Shown: positions 11,401 through 22,596 of the stretch, one piece after another
How positions within the stretch are numbered: position 1 is the first letter of the stretch
Layout of the letters: every line of letters begins with the position of its first letter
Assembly: GCF_910594005.1 (NCBI RefSeq)
Contig: NC_057818.1
Location: 61,950,001 to 62,014,000 of the forward strand
Direction: 5' to 3'
From: Cervus elaphus
Taxonomy: Eukaryota > Chordata > Mammalia > Artiodactyla > Cervidae
DNA length: 64,000 nucleotides
Made by a program: the position numbers and the translations under genes
Notes under the pieces: generated by a model
Seen by the model: only the letters and a program-made list of their open reading frames with translations
What the model was told of the DNA's origin: nothing
The model's database searches: none

Positions 11401-11904
11401 TACACTGACAGAGGGCTCCCTGAGAAAACTTGAAAGAAGTTCAAAAAGAGTGGCATGAAAGGTCATTACATATGTGGACCCACACAAACACACACATACA
11501 CATAAAGTGTTAGTAATCTTCCCACTAATGAAACCATTAACGTGATAGTGTAGGAAAAACTCAAGGCCAGGGAATATATTGAAGATATAATTTCAACTGT
11601 AAAAGATATATACTCTTGAAATCATGAGGAGTGATTGCAACATTAAAAATCTTTTTTTTAAAGGATTAAAAGGGAGTCCTATGAACAAAAAAAACCCCAC
11701 AAATTATATAATCTATAAAATATGAATAATTTTGTAGAAACATAAACCTACTAAGTTGGAAACATAAAGAAATAAAAAATTTGAACAGAATTATAACTAG
11801 AGATTCCAGTTGTAATAAAGAATCTCAAAAACTCAGGAAAAGGTGTCTATACTGCATAATTCTACCAAACATTTACAAAAAAGATTACCACTACTCCTGC
11901 TAAT

Positions 11905-12046
11905 TGGACAGCATCACTGACTCGATGGACATGAGTTTGAGTAAGCTCCAGGAGTTGGTGATGGACAGGGAAGCCTGGCATGCTGCAGTCCAAGAGGCCG
12001 CAAAGAGTCAGACATGACTGAGCAACTGAACTAAACTGAATCCTGC
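11905..12046 (+). repeat. BovB 3' end / Bov-A fragment nested in L1
   Basis: It carries 'gacatgagtttgagtaagct' and 'gtcagacatgactgagcaac', the usual 3' end of BovB. Confidence 0.8.
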
Positions 12047-12592
12047 TAAATATCTTGCACAGAGTTAGGAGAAAACACTGCCAAACTCAATCAATGTGGC
12101 CAGCATGATTTTGATACCCAACCCAGAGAATATCTGACATCATAACCAACTAGATTTTATTCCTATAAGGCAAGGATGACTCAAGGTACAAAAACCAATT
12201 AGTATGATTAACAACTTAACAGAATAAAACAACAAAAAAAGCACACTATCATCTCAGTTGATGCAAAAAATTCCTGTGGAAAAATTCAACAATTTCCCCA
12301 TATATAACACTCAACAAAAGAGAAACAGTAAACTACCTCAACATAATAAATCCTATACATGAAAGGAATACCCCTAACATCATACTCAAAGGTGAAAGAA
12401 TGAAAGCTTTTCCTCTCAAATCAAGAAGAGGACAAGGATGTACACACTCCACACAACTGTTCAACAAACTACTGAATCTCCTAGCCAGAGCAATTAGACA
12501 AGAAAAAGAAATCAAAGTTATCCAAAATGAAAAGTGATTAAAATTATCTTTTTTCCTAGAAAACAAGGTCTTAACTGTACAAACCATAAATG

Positions 12593-12799
12593 CTGGTGTG
12601 GTGTTTACTCACTCATTCATGTCTGACTCTTTCTGACCCTGTGGACTGGAGCCTTCCAGGATCCTCTGTCCAGGGATTTTCCAGGGAGTGTGTCGCCAAG
12701 TCCTTCTCTAAGGGATCTGCCCGACCCAGGGGTCGAACCTGCATTGTGTCTCCTGCATTGGCAAGTGGACTCCTGACCACTGACCACAAGGGAAGCCCA
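12593..12799 (-). repeat. Bov-tA SINE, antisense, nested in L1
   Basis: The plus strand reads 'gatctgcccgacccaggggt' and ends 'accacaagggaagccc', the reversed tRNA-derived head. Confidence 0.85.
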
Positions 12800-13015
12800 C
12801 AAACGTAAGTAGCCCACTTATGGAAAACAGCATCTAGGATTCTACTCTAGGATTCAGTGGAATCGCTATCAAAGTTCCCATGGCAATTTTGGCAGAAATA
12901 GAAAAATGCTAAAATTCATAAAGAATCTCAAGCAAACTGTCAAAAAACTTTTGAAAAAGAAGAAAGATGGAGGTGTCCTTTTTCTATATTTCAAAACGTA
13001 TTACGAAGTAATCTA

Positions 13016-13142
13016 GGGGACTTCCCTGGCAGTCCAGCGGAAGGACTTCGCCTTCCAATGTAGGGGGGTGCAGGTTCAATCCCTGGTCAAGGTGTTAAGA
13101 TCCCATATGCCTCGCAGCCAAAAAACCAAAACATAAAACAGA
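13016..13142 (+). repeat. CHR-type SINE, nested in L1
   Basis: The head 'ggggacttccctggcagtcc' ends after 'cctcgcagccaaaaaaccaa'. Confidence 0.85.
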
Positions 13143-13899
13143 AGCAGTATTGTAACAAATTCAATAAAGACTTTAAAAACTGTCCACATCAAAAAATGAA
13201 AATGAAAAACAAAAAACCCACCAAGTAATCCAGATGGTAGGGTACTGATATAAACATAAATATATAAACCAATGGAGCAAAACTGAGTACTCAGAAATCA
13301 TCCTTTGCATGTATGTAAAAGGTACTGAGGAGGGTGCTGAGACTACACAATAGAAAAAGGACAGTCTCAATAACAAATGGTGCTAAAACCGGAGTATCTA
13401 CCAACAACACAATAAAGCTGGAACTTAACCTGCATCAATCAGAGAAATTGGGATGTCAAAGGACACAATCAACAGAAAACCTCTAAGGGGAGGTCATATA
13501 AAGTGATAATAAGAATTTTCAACTCTCATAGATTTAGGTTGATTTCATACTTTAAAATCAATGATGGAATAAAACAACCTCTATCACTCATGTCTATTTC
13601 TCAAGTATCCATTCCATTCCCAATCATTAAGATTTTGAAGCCAGTGACGCACTCATTTACCTACAAATATATTATAAAAATCAGAACAAATTTTTCCTCA
13701 CTTGTCTCTTTCAGAATTCAGCAGGCATTTGTGCATATTAACACTCAACCTCTGTGTGTAGCTTCTTTCGTCCTGGTTGACAGAGAGCAGACAGGGCATC
13801 CAGATGGGCCCTAAGAAATCCCTGCTGCCCAACAGCACTGAGACCCCATCTCCAACCCGTGGGTAAGAAGCCCTGCCCAGGGGAGCCTCCTCACAAGGG

Positions 13900-14080
13900 C
13901 CAGGTCACTGGGTCATGGGGACACGGAATCTAAGTGGAGACCACAGGCCCTGCGGGAAGGCCCCGGGTGAGTGTGCATGTACAGGAGTCAGACAGGACAC
14001 CTCAGAGTCAGACACGATTAGCGAGTCCAGAGAAGGGCATTTCAGGAAGGACAGACTGAGAATCCACTGAGAGTATGACC
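13900..14080 (-). other. Conserved intron flank just 3' of the locus A ATG exon
   Basis: On the minus strand this matches the locus C flank at 49,396-49,700, for example 'actctgaggtgtcctgtctg' here and 'actctggagtgtcctgtctg' there. It is part of the duplicated block. Confidence 0.75.
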
Positions 14081-14084
14081 TTAC

Positions 14085-14174
14085 CTGAGGAAGAGCCATG
14101 CCTGACTTCTCTTCTTTCCTCTTCCTCATCTTCTGTGTGTCTTCCTCAGGCAACATGAGACTTTAGAGGTCAAT
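14085..14174 (-). pseudogene. Locus A ATG mini-exon
   Basis: After the acceptor 'cttttaag' the minus strand gives 75 untranslated bases and then the five codons MALPQ (14,099-14,085), followed by the donor GTAAGG. The two intact paralogues code MAISQ and MAVSQ in the same place with the same donor. Nothing is broken in this exon, but the downstream KRAB and finger exons are, so it belongs to a pseudogene. Confidence 0.85.
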
Positions 14175-14199
14175 CTTAAAAGTTAAAAACATGCTGTTT

Positions 14200-14530
14200 A
14201 AGGCTTAGAATGAACATCCCCCCTTTCTGTGTCACAACCACAGAGGAGAAAGCTTACCATGTGGAACAGACAGTCCTCCGCTGCTCACTGTCACAGGAGA
14301 GACTCAGGGCAGTCAACTCCCACACAGAGACCAACACGGGGTTTCTCCCCACACTTTCCATCAGATCTCGCTCCCCTTCTGGTGAGGCCTCATGTACACA
14401 GCAGCAGTGGGCAGCCCAACCAACTCCACGATCCCCTTCAGGTCACATACCAGGCCTTGGTCCATTCCTATGCAGAGCAGACCCCCTCAGCTTCAGTCCA
14501 CAGACCCACATCTAACAGGACATATCCCCT
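14200..14530 (-). other. Conserved flank upstream of the locus A ATG exon
   Basis: The minus strand carries 'gcccactgctgctgtgtaca' and 'ctctcctgtgacagtgagca', matching blocks at 42.83-43.1 kb and 48.92-49.3 kb and, shortened, at 26.69-26.83 kb. Plus-strand frames of 101-105 codons here are not genes. Confidence 0.75.
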
Positions 14531-14954
14531 ACTGAAAACATTCTGAAATCTTGAATGTGGTTTCTTAGAGGCCAGAAGGATAGAAGTTTACTTTCGTATT
14601 TTCCTGTAAGTAAGAAGGCTTATTTATTTTGAATAAAGAGTGATTATTTAATTTCAAAAAAAAAATTCTACAATCTTAATCTTAGCACTCGTAAATTTCC
14701 TTCTGGGTGCAAACAAACTTACAAACAATACAATAACAGAAAACACTCCAAGCCCTAATAACTGATGCTGAAGAGAAAAATATGTGAGAAGATACCCAAG
14801 GGCCCGCTAGATTCCAAGTCATACCACTTTCACATTCAGGGACCCAAACCAAACACTGTCATCTCCAAAAATGACTACGGAAAGAGAGATGTCTCCAACA
14901 ATGTACATGTCCCTGTGGGGCATTTATTTATTTAAAAAAAATAAAAAATAATCA

Positions 14955-15245
14955 AGGACTTCCCTGGTGGTCCACTGGTTAAGAATCCACCCTACAATGC
15001 AGGGGACAGGGGTTTGATCCCTGGTTTGGGAGGACTCCACATCCCAAGGGGCAGCTAAGCCCGTGTACCACAACTACTGAGTCCACACGCCTAGAACCTG
15101 TGCTGGGCAACAAGAGAAACCACTGCAATCAGAAGCCCAGGCCCTGCAACTAGACAGTAGCCCCCTTACCACAACTAGACAATGCCTGTGCACAGCAAGG
15201 AAAAAATAACTTTAAATAAAGCTCAGCACAGCCAAAAAATAAATT
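14955..15245 (+). repeat. CHR-2-type SINE
   Basis: The head 'ggacttccctggtggtccac' is followed by the long body and ends 'cagcacagccaaaaaataaa'. Confidence 0.9.
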
Positions 15246-15644
15246 TGAAAAAAATTTTAAGAGTCAAAAAAGAAAAAGCAACTCCATTATGAAAAAACGA
15301 ACACTTTGAATAAACATTCCACTAAAAAGGCACTATGTAGAGACAGTCAGCAATTTCTTACCCCAGGTGTCCTCTCCCCAGTCCCCTACCCCAGGGGCGA
15401 CCCACACTGAAGTGAATCAAGACCCTGGCTGAACAAGGACTGCAAATGGAAGTCATTTTCTCATATAAATAACTACAAAATGAACAAACCTTGTAGACAG
15501 GAGTTTTGCAACTCTCACCCTCATTTACATAATTTAAGAACAAGTTTTAAATTTACTAAATTCCAAAGTCACATCAGGGTCTTGACCCTGATGCTGTGAA
15601 AGATTGAAGGTAGGAGGAGAAGAGGACAACAGAGGATGAGAGGG

Positions 15645-15778
15645 TTGGATGGCATCACTGACCAACGGACATGAGTTTGAGCCAGCTCTGGGAGATGGCA
15701 AAGGACACGGAAGCCTGGCGTGCTGCAGTCCATGGGCTCTCCAAGAGTCAGACACGACTGAGCAACTGAACAACAAAA
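15645..15778 (+). repeat. BovB 3' end fragment
   Basis: It reads 'ggatggcatcactgaccaac' then 'agtcagacacgactgagcaa', the end of a BovB in forward orientation. Confidence 0.85.
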
Positions 15779-15839
15779 GTCACACATCAATATATCATAA
15801 CTAAATCATCCATATCCAAACAGCCCACCATCTGTCTGG

Positions 15840-16560
15840 ATCCAGTTTCCCCTTTACCTGCACTACCATGTGTTACCATTTCATTCCCTTTATCTAGCTC
15901 CCAATCTCTTTCTCTGTACACCTCGTTTTGCTCCCCTGGCTCTCCTGCTATTTCTCCCCTTCTCTCTACTTCCCTTACACCTGTCCTGCTCCACTTTGCA
16001 ACTTGCTTCCCTTCTTTTTTTTTTTTTGACTTGCTTCCCTTCTTGACCCTCCTTCTTCCCTCACCTCTGCTCCCCCTCTACCCTCTGGGTCACACCTCAT
16101 CTTTTGCAGTTAAATTCCCTTCCTCTCCACTCCCTCGCACCTTAGCTAGGGATGCTTCTTTCCTGCTCTCTCTCTACCTCTGCTCTTCTTGTCACCCTTT
16201 GTCCTCATTCCCTCCCAGCAGTTAAGTTGCTCTGAAGGCCAAGTTTCCACCTTTTCTATCCACTATGGGACTCTGTGCAAAGGGCAGCACCACTGATGCC
16301 CCCTGTCCTATGGCTGATCCGGCAGCCTCTTCCCACGTTCCCCATCTGGAGAGCAGCTTGTTAACTTACTTCTCTTTTATTTACCTGCTATTTTCAAGGC
16401 TAAATCTATTTCATTTTTTTAAAAAATCCCTTTGCATGTCCCTCAGCCATCCTCTATGTTCCCATCTGTTCTTCCTCATTCTTTTCTCCAACTCAGTTTT
16501 TCTATTCCTTTCTCAGTCCCTCTGTCTCTGCTTCTCCTGATCCTCCCTTCACCCCTATAT
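15840..16560 (-). other. Purine-rich intron 1 tract of locus A (pyrimidine-rich on the plus strand)
   Basis: About 700 bases dominated by C and T on the plus strand (for example 'ttccctcacctctgctcccc'), so the transcribed-sense strand of locus A is purine-rich. Loci B (25.63-26.3 kb) and C (44.64-45.3 kb) have the same tract with purines on their sense strand. Confidence 0.8.
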
Positions 16561-16685
16561 TTAGAAATACGGCAACTAATAAGAGGGGCTGAGAGGGCGA
16601 GGCTGGCCGGGGGCAGGAACCCACCCCTGCAGACAAGTACTTTACAAGGGAGGCGGGAAACAGTAGAAGGTTTTAAGCAGGAAAA

Positions 16686-17303
16686 TGTTGGGTAGGCAAA
16701 AAAGCCAAGGGCAGCTGACAGGGACAGAGTAAAGATACAATGTAGGTGATTAAATAGTTAATCTCACTAGAGGATTGTCAATAGAAAAAATATGGGAGAC
16801 TCCTATAAGTTAATGACTACACAAGAAAGCAGGTTTGCTTAACCACAAAACCAACCAGGTTTGCTTAACAACAAAATCACGCAATGGAAGCACAACACAT
16901 GCCAACAAACAGTAAAACAGTGGTGGCATGAAACTCACATCCTGCCCAGTGAGCGCAGTAAGTTAGGACACGCTCTGTGAACACAGAGCAGTAATTTGTG
17001 GATCTGGCTTCACCTTGTAGGAACAAGAAAACTCCCCTGCTCAACCCGGAGGAGGAGCTGATGATGGAAGCATGATGTCTATTCAGAAAAGACAAAGCAA
17101 GTCTTCTCCCCCTCATTTTTCCTTTGATTATAAAACGAGCGCAGGAAATTCTCAGGGGGGCATCCCCTCTCCCGCGCCCTTGTCAGCCTCCCAAGCATCC
17201 TCGTCTAATAAATCACTTCTTACTATCTCTCTGTCTTTAGCTAATTTTTTTTTTCCTGAGCTGAGACATAAAAGAATGTGATACCGGAGCTCTTTGGAGC
17301 CCA
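16686..17303 (+). mobile_element. Solo LTR of an endogenous retrovirus in locus A intron 1
   Basis: A 618-base unit starts TG and ends CA and is flanked by the 5-base direct repeat gaaaa (16,681-16,685 and 17,304-17,308). Inside are a TATAAAA box (17,129-17,135) and an AATAAA signal (17,207-17,212) in the right order for a plus-oriented LTR. No internal retroviral sequence is present. The sequences on its two sides join to match the uninterrupted equivalents in loci B and C, which shows the empty site. It lies antisense to locus A, about 250 bases inside the transcription unit. I cannot name the LTR family. Confidence 0.85.
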
Positions 17304-17399
17304 GAAAAGGCACCGAACAGAGTCACAGCGACTGGCCTCAGACAAATTCACAAACCGAAAGAGAAATGATCCAAAGAGAGAGAGAAAAGAATCCGCGAC

Positions 17400-17740
17400 C
17401 AGTCCCGGCTACGTCTGAACTTACCGGGGTGGGGACGGCAGTGGGGAGTTTGGATCCGCAGTTACTCACAAGACCCTAAGAACGAAGTAAGACAGGCCTC
17501 GCAGCGCGGAATTTCACTAGAAAGGAGAAATCTACCCTTCCTTGTACGACCTTCGCTCCTCGCGCTCCACTTCCAGGTCCTTTCAGAAAACGCCGGCGCC
17601 GGGTCAGAAGCAGGACTTCCGGGGTCGGAGGCCGGGCGGAGCGCTTCCGGCGAGGGGCAGGACGGGGCGGGGCGAGGAGAGCGCTCCGGTCTGGTTCGCA
17701 GGAAAGAGGGCGGGGCAGGGGGCGGTTCGGGAGGTGCTTC
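17400..17740 (-). promoter_or_regulatory. CpG-island promoter and exon 1 of locus A
   Basis: GC- and CpG-rich DNA with GC boxes (ggggcgggg) and ETS-like CCGGAAG on the minus strand. The minus-strand stretch 'gaggagcgaaggtcgt' matches the exon 1 end of loci B and C ('gggacgaaggtcagt', 'gagagaaggtcacc'). The expected GTAAGT donor is not clear here; 'gtagat' is the nearest candidate. Confidence 0.75.
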
Positions 17741-18070
17741 TCAATAAGCTGACGGTGCTTAGAAGTTACTGCCTATAGCAGTTTTAAGGTAAAACAGCTT
17801 ACAGCTCCGTGGGCCAGAAATAAAGTGCACAATAAATGTAATGTGCTTGAGGCATCCCCAAACCATACCACCATCACCACAACTTTCCCCATCCCCGCCC
17901 CCATGAAAAATTGTCTTCCAAGAAACAGGTCCCTGATGCCAAAAAGGTTGCTCTGTGCAACTGAATGAATCCATAGTGCTGTCACTTATGTGAGGGACTT
18001 ACAGGTTACACTTCCATGTGTGTAAGTTTTGGAAATGACTTCTACGCCTGGACAATTCATTGACTTGATG
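17741..18070. other. Divergent intergenic DNA between loci A and B
   Basis: No repeat or exon recognised upstream of the locus A promoter. Confidence 0.3.
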
Positions 18071-18279
18071 TGTGTGTGTGTTAGTCACTGGGTCGTGTCA
18101 GACTCCGCGACCCCATGGACTGTAGTTCGCAAGGCTCCTCTGTCCGTGGGATACTCCAGACAAGAATACTGGAGTGGATTGCCATTCCCTTCTTGAGGGG
18201 ATCTCCTCCACCCAGGGATCTAACCCTGGTCTCCTGCATTACAGGCAGATTCTTTACCGTCTGAGCTATGAGGAAAGCT
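18071..18279 (-). repeat. Bov-tA SINE, antisense
   Basis: The plus strand carries 'agacaagaatactggagtgg' and the reversed tRNA head ending 'ccgtctgagctatgagg'. Confidence 0.9.
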
Positions 18280-19100
18280 TCATTGCCTTGATAGCTGGAG
18301 AATATGTAGACAAGAGTGCTACTGCTGTATTCACTATCCTATTTGCTCAAAGAGAATTGTCATGTCTCTTTCATTGAAGCGTTGCCTTACAAGAACTCAG
18401 AGGAGACATAACGTCATTCTGGTTTTGCCTTTGTAGGGAGAGTTTTATGCCCATGGATTGGAGGCAGAGCTAGAAAACAAGTGATCAGGAATCTTTCCTC
18501 GTTTCAAAGAAATTTCAGCTTCACAACGATCATTTAACTCATTGGCAGAAGAACCTTTAGTGTCATCACATGGCCCTTTCCAGCTTAGCAAGGAGGCATC
18601 CGGTGCACTAGCAAACAACTCTTGTGGCATATGGATAAATGCCTCTGTGGAAGTAGGGACCTCACTTCAAGAAAAGAGCATGCATATTGGTTATGGCAAA
18701 TTTTGTCTGATAACTCATGTCAGGCAACTCATGTCAGGGAGCTGGTGTGACATCGCGAGCCCAGTGGCCTGTGTACCACAGTGTACGTAACCTGCAGCTG
18801 TGACCGGGGCCTACCCTGGCACTCCTGGGTGTGTGATTGGGGAAGTAGGTGTGGGACACGAGTGCACCCAGTTTTCTGTGTCAAAAGGCTGTGTCCTGAC
18901 AACACACTCTTTGGAGCTGTTGGAGCTGAGAATGAACGTATGAAACTGCCTTTGCCTGGGGGAAGGTGAGGGGAGATTATGGAGATATCAGGTGAGACTT
19001 TTTACTTGCATAATTTGCATACAATAAAATGCACTTTTACCAAGTGTACCATACAGTAGGATTCAGTATGTTTCCAATATTGTCCAACCACAATAATGTC
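18280..19100. other. Unassigned segment with a coding-like minus-strand stretch
   Basis: A 61-codon frame at 18,445-18,630 extends upstream in frame for about 12 codons and reads like natural protein, for example MPQELFASAPDASLLSWKG. I do not recognise the parent. It may be a processed-pseudogene fragment. The rest is unassigned. Confidence 0.3.
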
Positions 19101-19107
19101 ATCATAC

Positions 19108-19180
19108 ATCAGTTCAGTTCAGTTGCTCATTCGTGTCGGACTCTTTGAGACCCCATGAACCACAGCACGCCAGGCTTCCC
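19108..19180 (-). repeat. Bov-A/BovB end fragment
   Basis: It carries 'cattcgtgtcggactctttg' followed by 'cacgccaggcttccc'. Confidence 0.7.
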
Positions 19181-19321
19181 CCTAAAAACAAAAACAAAAA
19201 CCCTTTGTCAGCAGTTATTCTGCATTCTATCTGTAGCCACAAGCAAACATTACTCTACTTTCTGTCTCTATAGATATGGCTACTCTGGACATTTCATATA
19301 AATTAAGTCATATAATATGTG

Positions 19322-19440
19322 GCCTTGGACTTCCCTGGCTATCTAGTAGTTAAGACTCCAGTTTCCACTGCCTGGGGAATGGGTTCCATACTGGGTCTGG
19401 GAACTAAGATCCCAAAATGCTGCACTGTGTGGCCAAAAAA
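19322..19440 (+). repeat. CHR-type SINE, short
   Basis: The head 'ttggacttccctggctatct' ends with 'tgtggccaaaaaaaagaaag'. Confidence 0.8.
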
Positions 19441-19869
19441 AAGAAAGAAAAAAAGAAAGTCTTATTTCTCCCTTTTTTCACTTAACATAATGTTTTCATA
19501 GTGCCATCCATGTTGGAATTTCTCAGTGCCTCATACGTTTCTACTGAGAAGTAGTAACATGCCACAGTTTCATTTACCTCATCATCATTTGATGGAGTTT
19601 TGGGTTCTTTCCACATTTTGGCTATTATAAAAAATACTTCTATCAAAAATCTCTTACAAGATGTTTATGTGGGTAAATGGCTTCAAATGTCTTCGGGGTA
19701 TTTGTAAAAGTGGAAATGCTGGGTGTGACACAGTGATGGGTAAGAATTGTGGATTTTGCTATTCAGATGAGTAATGAACTACTTCCATGCAAAGCTATTT
19801 AGCAAAATTGGTCTCATGGTCTTGCCTTGATGCAAACAGCCTGAGAAATTAGGGGAGGACATACAGGTG

Positions 19870-21185
19870 CATGTTCAGTGAAGTCGCTCAGTTGTTTCTG
19901 ACTCTTTGCAACTCCATGGACTGCAGCAAGCCAGGCCCATCACCAATTCCCGGAGTTTACTCAAACTCATCTCCATTGAGTTGGTGATGCCATCCAACCA
20001 TCTCATCCTCTGTTGTCCCCTTCTCCCCCCGCCTTCAATCTTTCCCTGTATCAGGGTCTTTTCAAATGAGTCAGTTCTTCACATTAGGTGGCCAAAGTAT
20101 TGGAGTTTCAGCCTCAGCATCAGACCTTTCAATGAATATTCAGGACTGATTTCATTTAGGATGGACTGCTTGGATCTCCTTGCAGTCCAAGGGATTCTCA
20201 AGAATCTTCTCCAACACCACAGTTCAAAAGCATCAATTCTTTGGCATTCAGCTTTCTTTATAGTCCAACTCTCACATCCATACATGACTACTGGAAAAAT
20301 AAAAACCATACCTTTGACTAGACAGACTTTTGTTGGCAAAGTAATGTCTCTGCTTTTTAATATCTTGTCTAGGTTGGTCATAACTTTTCTTCCAAGGAGC
20401 AAGCAGCTTTTAATTTCGTGACAGCAGTCACCATCTGCAGTGATTTGGGAGCCCCCCCAAAAATAAAAGTCCATCACTGTTTCCACTGTTTCCCCATCTA
20501 TTTGCCATGAAATGATGGGACCAGATGCCATGATCTTAGTTTTCTGAATGTTGAGTTTTAAGCCAACTTTTTCACTCTCCTCTTTCACTTTCACCAAGAG
20601 GCTCTTTATTTCTTCTTCACTTTCTGCCATAAGGGTTGTGTCATCTGCATATCTGAGGTTATTGATATTTCTCCTGGCAATCTTGATTCCAGCTTGTGCT
20701 TCATCCAGTCCAGCATTTCTCATGATGTACTCTGCATAAAAGTTAAATGAGCAGGGTGACAATATACAGGCTTGACTACTCCTTTCCCGATTTGGAACCA
20801 GTCTGTTGTTCCATGTCCAGTTCTAACTGTTGCTTTTGACCTGCATACAGATGTCTCAGGAGGCAGGTCAGGTGGTCTGGTATTCCCATTTCTTGAATAA
20901 TTTTCTACAGTTTGTTGTGATCCACACAGACAAAGGCTTTGGCACAGTCAATAAAGCAGAATTAGATGTTTTTCTGGAACTCTTTAGCTTTTTCAGTGAT
21001 CCAACGGATGTTGGCAATTTGATCTCTGGTTCCTCTGCCTTTTCTAAATCCAGCTTGAACATCTGGAAGTTCACGGTTCACATCCTGTTGAAGCCTGGCT
21101 TGGAGAATTTTGAGCATGACTTTGCTAGTGTGTGAGAGAAGTGCAATTCCACCCCAGTATTCTGGCCTGGAGAATTCCATGGACT
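19870..21185 (-). mobile_element. BovB (RTE-type) LINE, 5'-truncated
   Basis: The minus strand has an open frame of 227 codons (20,762-20,079) with the reverse-transcriptase motif YADDT in a context LRYADDTTLMAESEEEIKSL, then the RTE C-terminal region (YGCESWTIKK, WCWRRFLRIPWTARRSKQ). Further upstream, a second open piece (GFRKGRGTRDQIANI) belongs to the same polymerase but is out of frame with it. The BovB 3' end, ending in the 'ctgagcgact'-type motif, lies at the left edge. The endonuclease part is missing, so the copy cannot move by itself. It sits between the head-to-head promoters of loci A and B. Confidence 0.92.
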
Positions 21186-21690
21186 TCTTATCACAGACAG
21201 AGCAGAAAGGAAATAAATCTATAAGTTGAAAAGCCCTGAGGTACTAATTTTAGCTTCTCATTTGCCTCATTGGGCAGAGTGGTCATGTGGCACATGGAAT
21301 ATTATACTCTCAAGATAAACATCAGAGAAAGTTGACAAATCTGTTCCTGACAGCTTTTCCCATTACCTTTCTCTGTTGAGGTAGAAATATGAAATTCATA
21401 AATTCTCATTTCTTATTAAAATTATGGTGGTCGTTTAAGACAACTAGCTTATATTTGGAAAAAAGATGAGATTTTTCGTTTCCATAAAAATTAGACAAAA
21501 TCTAAAAATTAAAAGGGTTTTGCCTCTTAGCATTCACCCTTCTTAGTCATACAAAAGTCATGTTGCTGCAAGAAACATGAAGACTAAGTGCTCATGGTCA
21601 TAGAAGTAGAAAGGACAGAGGATCCATCCCCCACCACCCAGCACATTCTGGACTTCCTTTTAAGTGAGAATGATAAACCTCCTACTTTAT
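21186..21690. other. Intergenic DNA, no feature recognised
   Basis: AT-rich sequence without a repeat family that I can name. Confidence 0.3.
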
Positions 21691-21692
21691 TT

Positions 21693-21899
21693 AGTGAAGT
21701 CACTCAGTCGTGTCCGACTCTTTGCGACCCCATGGACTATAGCCTGCCAGGCTCCTCCGTCTATAGGATTTTCCAGGCAAGAATACTGGAATGGGTTGCC
21801 ATTACCTTCTCCAGAGGATCTTCCCGACCCAGGGATTGAACCCGGGTCTCCTGCACTGCAGGCAGACTTTTTACCGTCTGAGCCACCAGGGAAGTCCCT
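21693..21899 (-). repeat. Bov-tA SINE, antisense
   Basis: A full copy; the plus strand ends with 'gtctgagccaccagggaagt'. Confidence 0.92.
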
Positions 21900-21907
21900 A
21901 AAAAATT

Positions 21908-22014
21908 AATACTGGAGTGGGTAGCCTTTCCCTTCTCCAGGGGAACCTTCCCAACCCAGGCCTCCTGCATTGCAGGTGGATTCTTCACCAGCTAAGCCAC
22001 CCAGGAAGCCCTGG
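21908..22014 (-). repeat. Second, partial Bov-tA in tandem
   Basis: The plus strand starts inside the body at 'aatactggagtgggtagcct' and ends 'agccacccaggaagccc', directly after the previous SINE. Confidence 0.85.
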
Positions 22015-22269
22015 TTTTATTTTTTGATAGGAGTATAATGGAGAAATGGAGCCTTTCAGAACCAGAACTTAAAAAATTGTGGCTTGCGAAAGCTTCATGA
22101 AAACATACGTTTATTGATGAGTTGGATGTCGACCACACGTTGCCTAAAAATCACAATGTGTGAAAAAAGTAAAGCAGGAGAATGTATGACAAATGTTCAG
22201 AAAAATAGGTTGAAATGTTACCAGAGTAAGGAATCAGCTGCCACAAATATTACATGTTTCGGATTTTGT

Positions 22270-22400
22270 TGTTGTGTTTTCGTTTGGTCATGCCTGAAGG
22301 GATCTTACTTCCCTGACCAGGGATCTGACCATCCAACCTATGCCCTCTGCGTTGAAAGTGTGGATTCTTATCTACTGGACTGCCCCAGCAGTCCCAGATA
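22270..22400 (-). repeat. CHR-type SINE, antisense
   Basis: The plus strand reads 'cttccctgaccagggatctg' followed by 'ctggactgccccagcagtcc'. Confidence 0.75.
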
Positions 22401-22596
22401 TTATAGGTTTACTTGACGATTTGATATACTGACTTATGAGAACCTCCTTTGCAGTGATAGAGTACACTCATTTATTCTGTCACTCTAGAATGATTTCAAC
22501 CATGGACCATCTATCAGGAAGCAAACTCAATGCACTTTCTTTATGTAGCTCATATTTTATATTGGTAGGTCGCAATAATTAATGCAATAAGATGGT

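Larger units (their letters stand above)
11650..13500 (+). repeat. L1 ORF2 remnant with nested SINEs, antisense to locus A
   Basis: Landmarks in L1 order are 'ataattctaccaaacattta' (about 11.86 kb), 'catcatactcaaaggtgaaa' and 'gaagaggacaaggatgtaca' (12.4 kb), then 'ggtgctaaaaccggagtatc' (13.38 kb). The frames are broken. Bov-A (11,905), Bov-tA (12,593) and CHR (13,016) elements interrupt it. The same L1 lies in the same intron and orientation relative to the gene in loci B and C. Confidence 0.8.

Noticed and set aside
14210..14546. Plus-strand frames of 101-105 codons opposite the locus A ATG-exon flank
   Set aside because: They overlap a non-coding block conserved in three other places, where the frames are not kept open.
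17207..17212. AATAAA as a host gene polyadenylation signal
   Set aside because: It lies inside a solo LTR, in the right place relative to the LTR TATA box, and no host exon leads into it.
20079..20762. Host reverse-transcriptase-like gene
   Set aside because: The frame is BovB polymerase (YADD, RTE-type C-terminus) in a 5'-truncated LINE.
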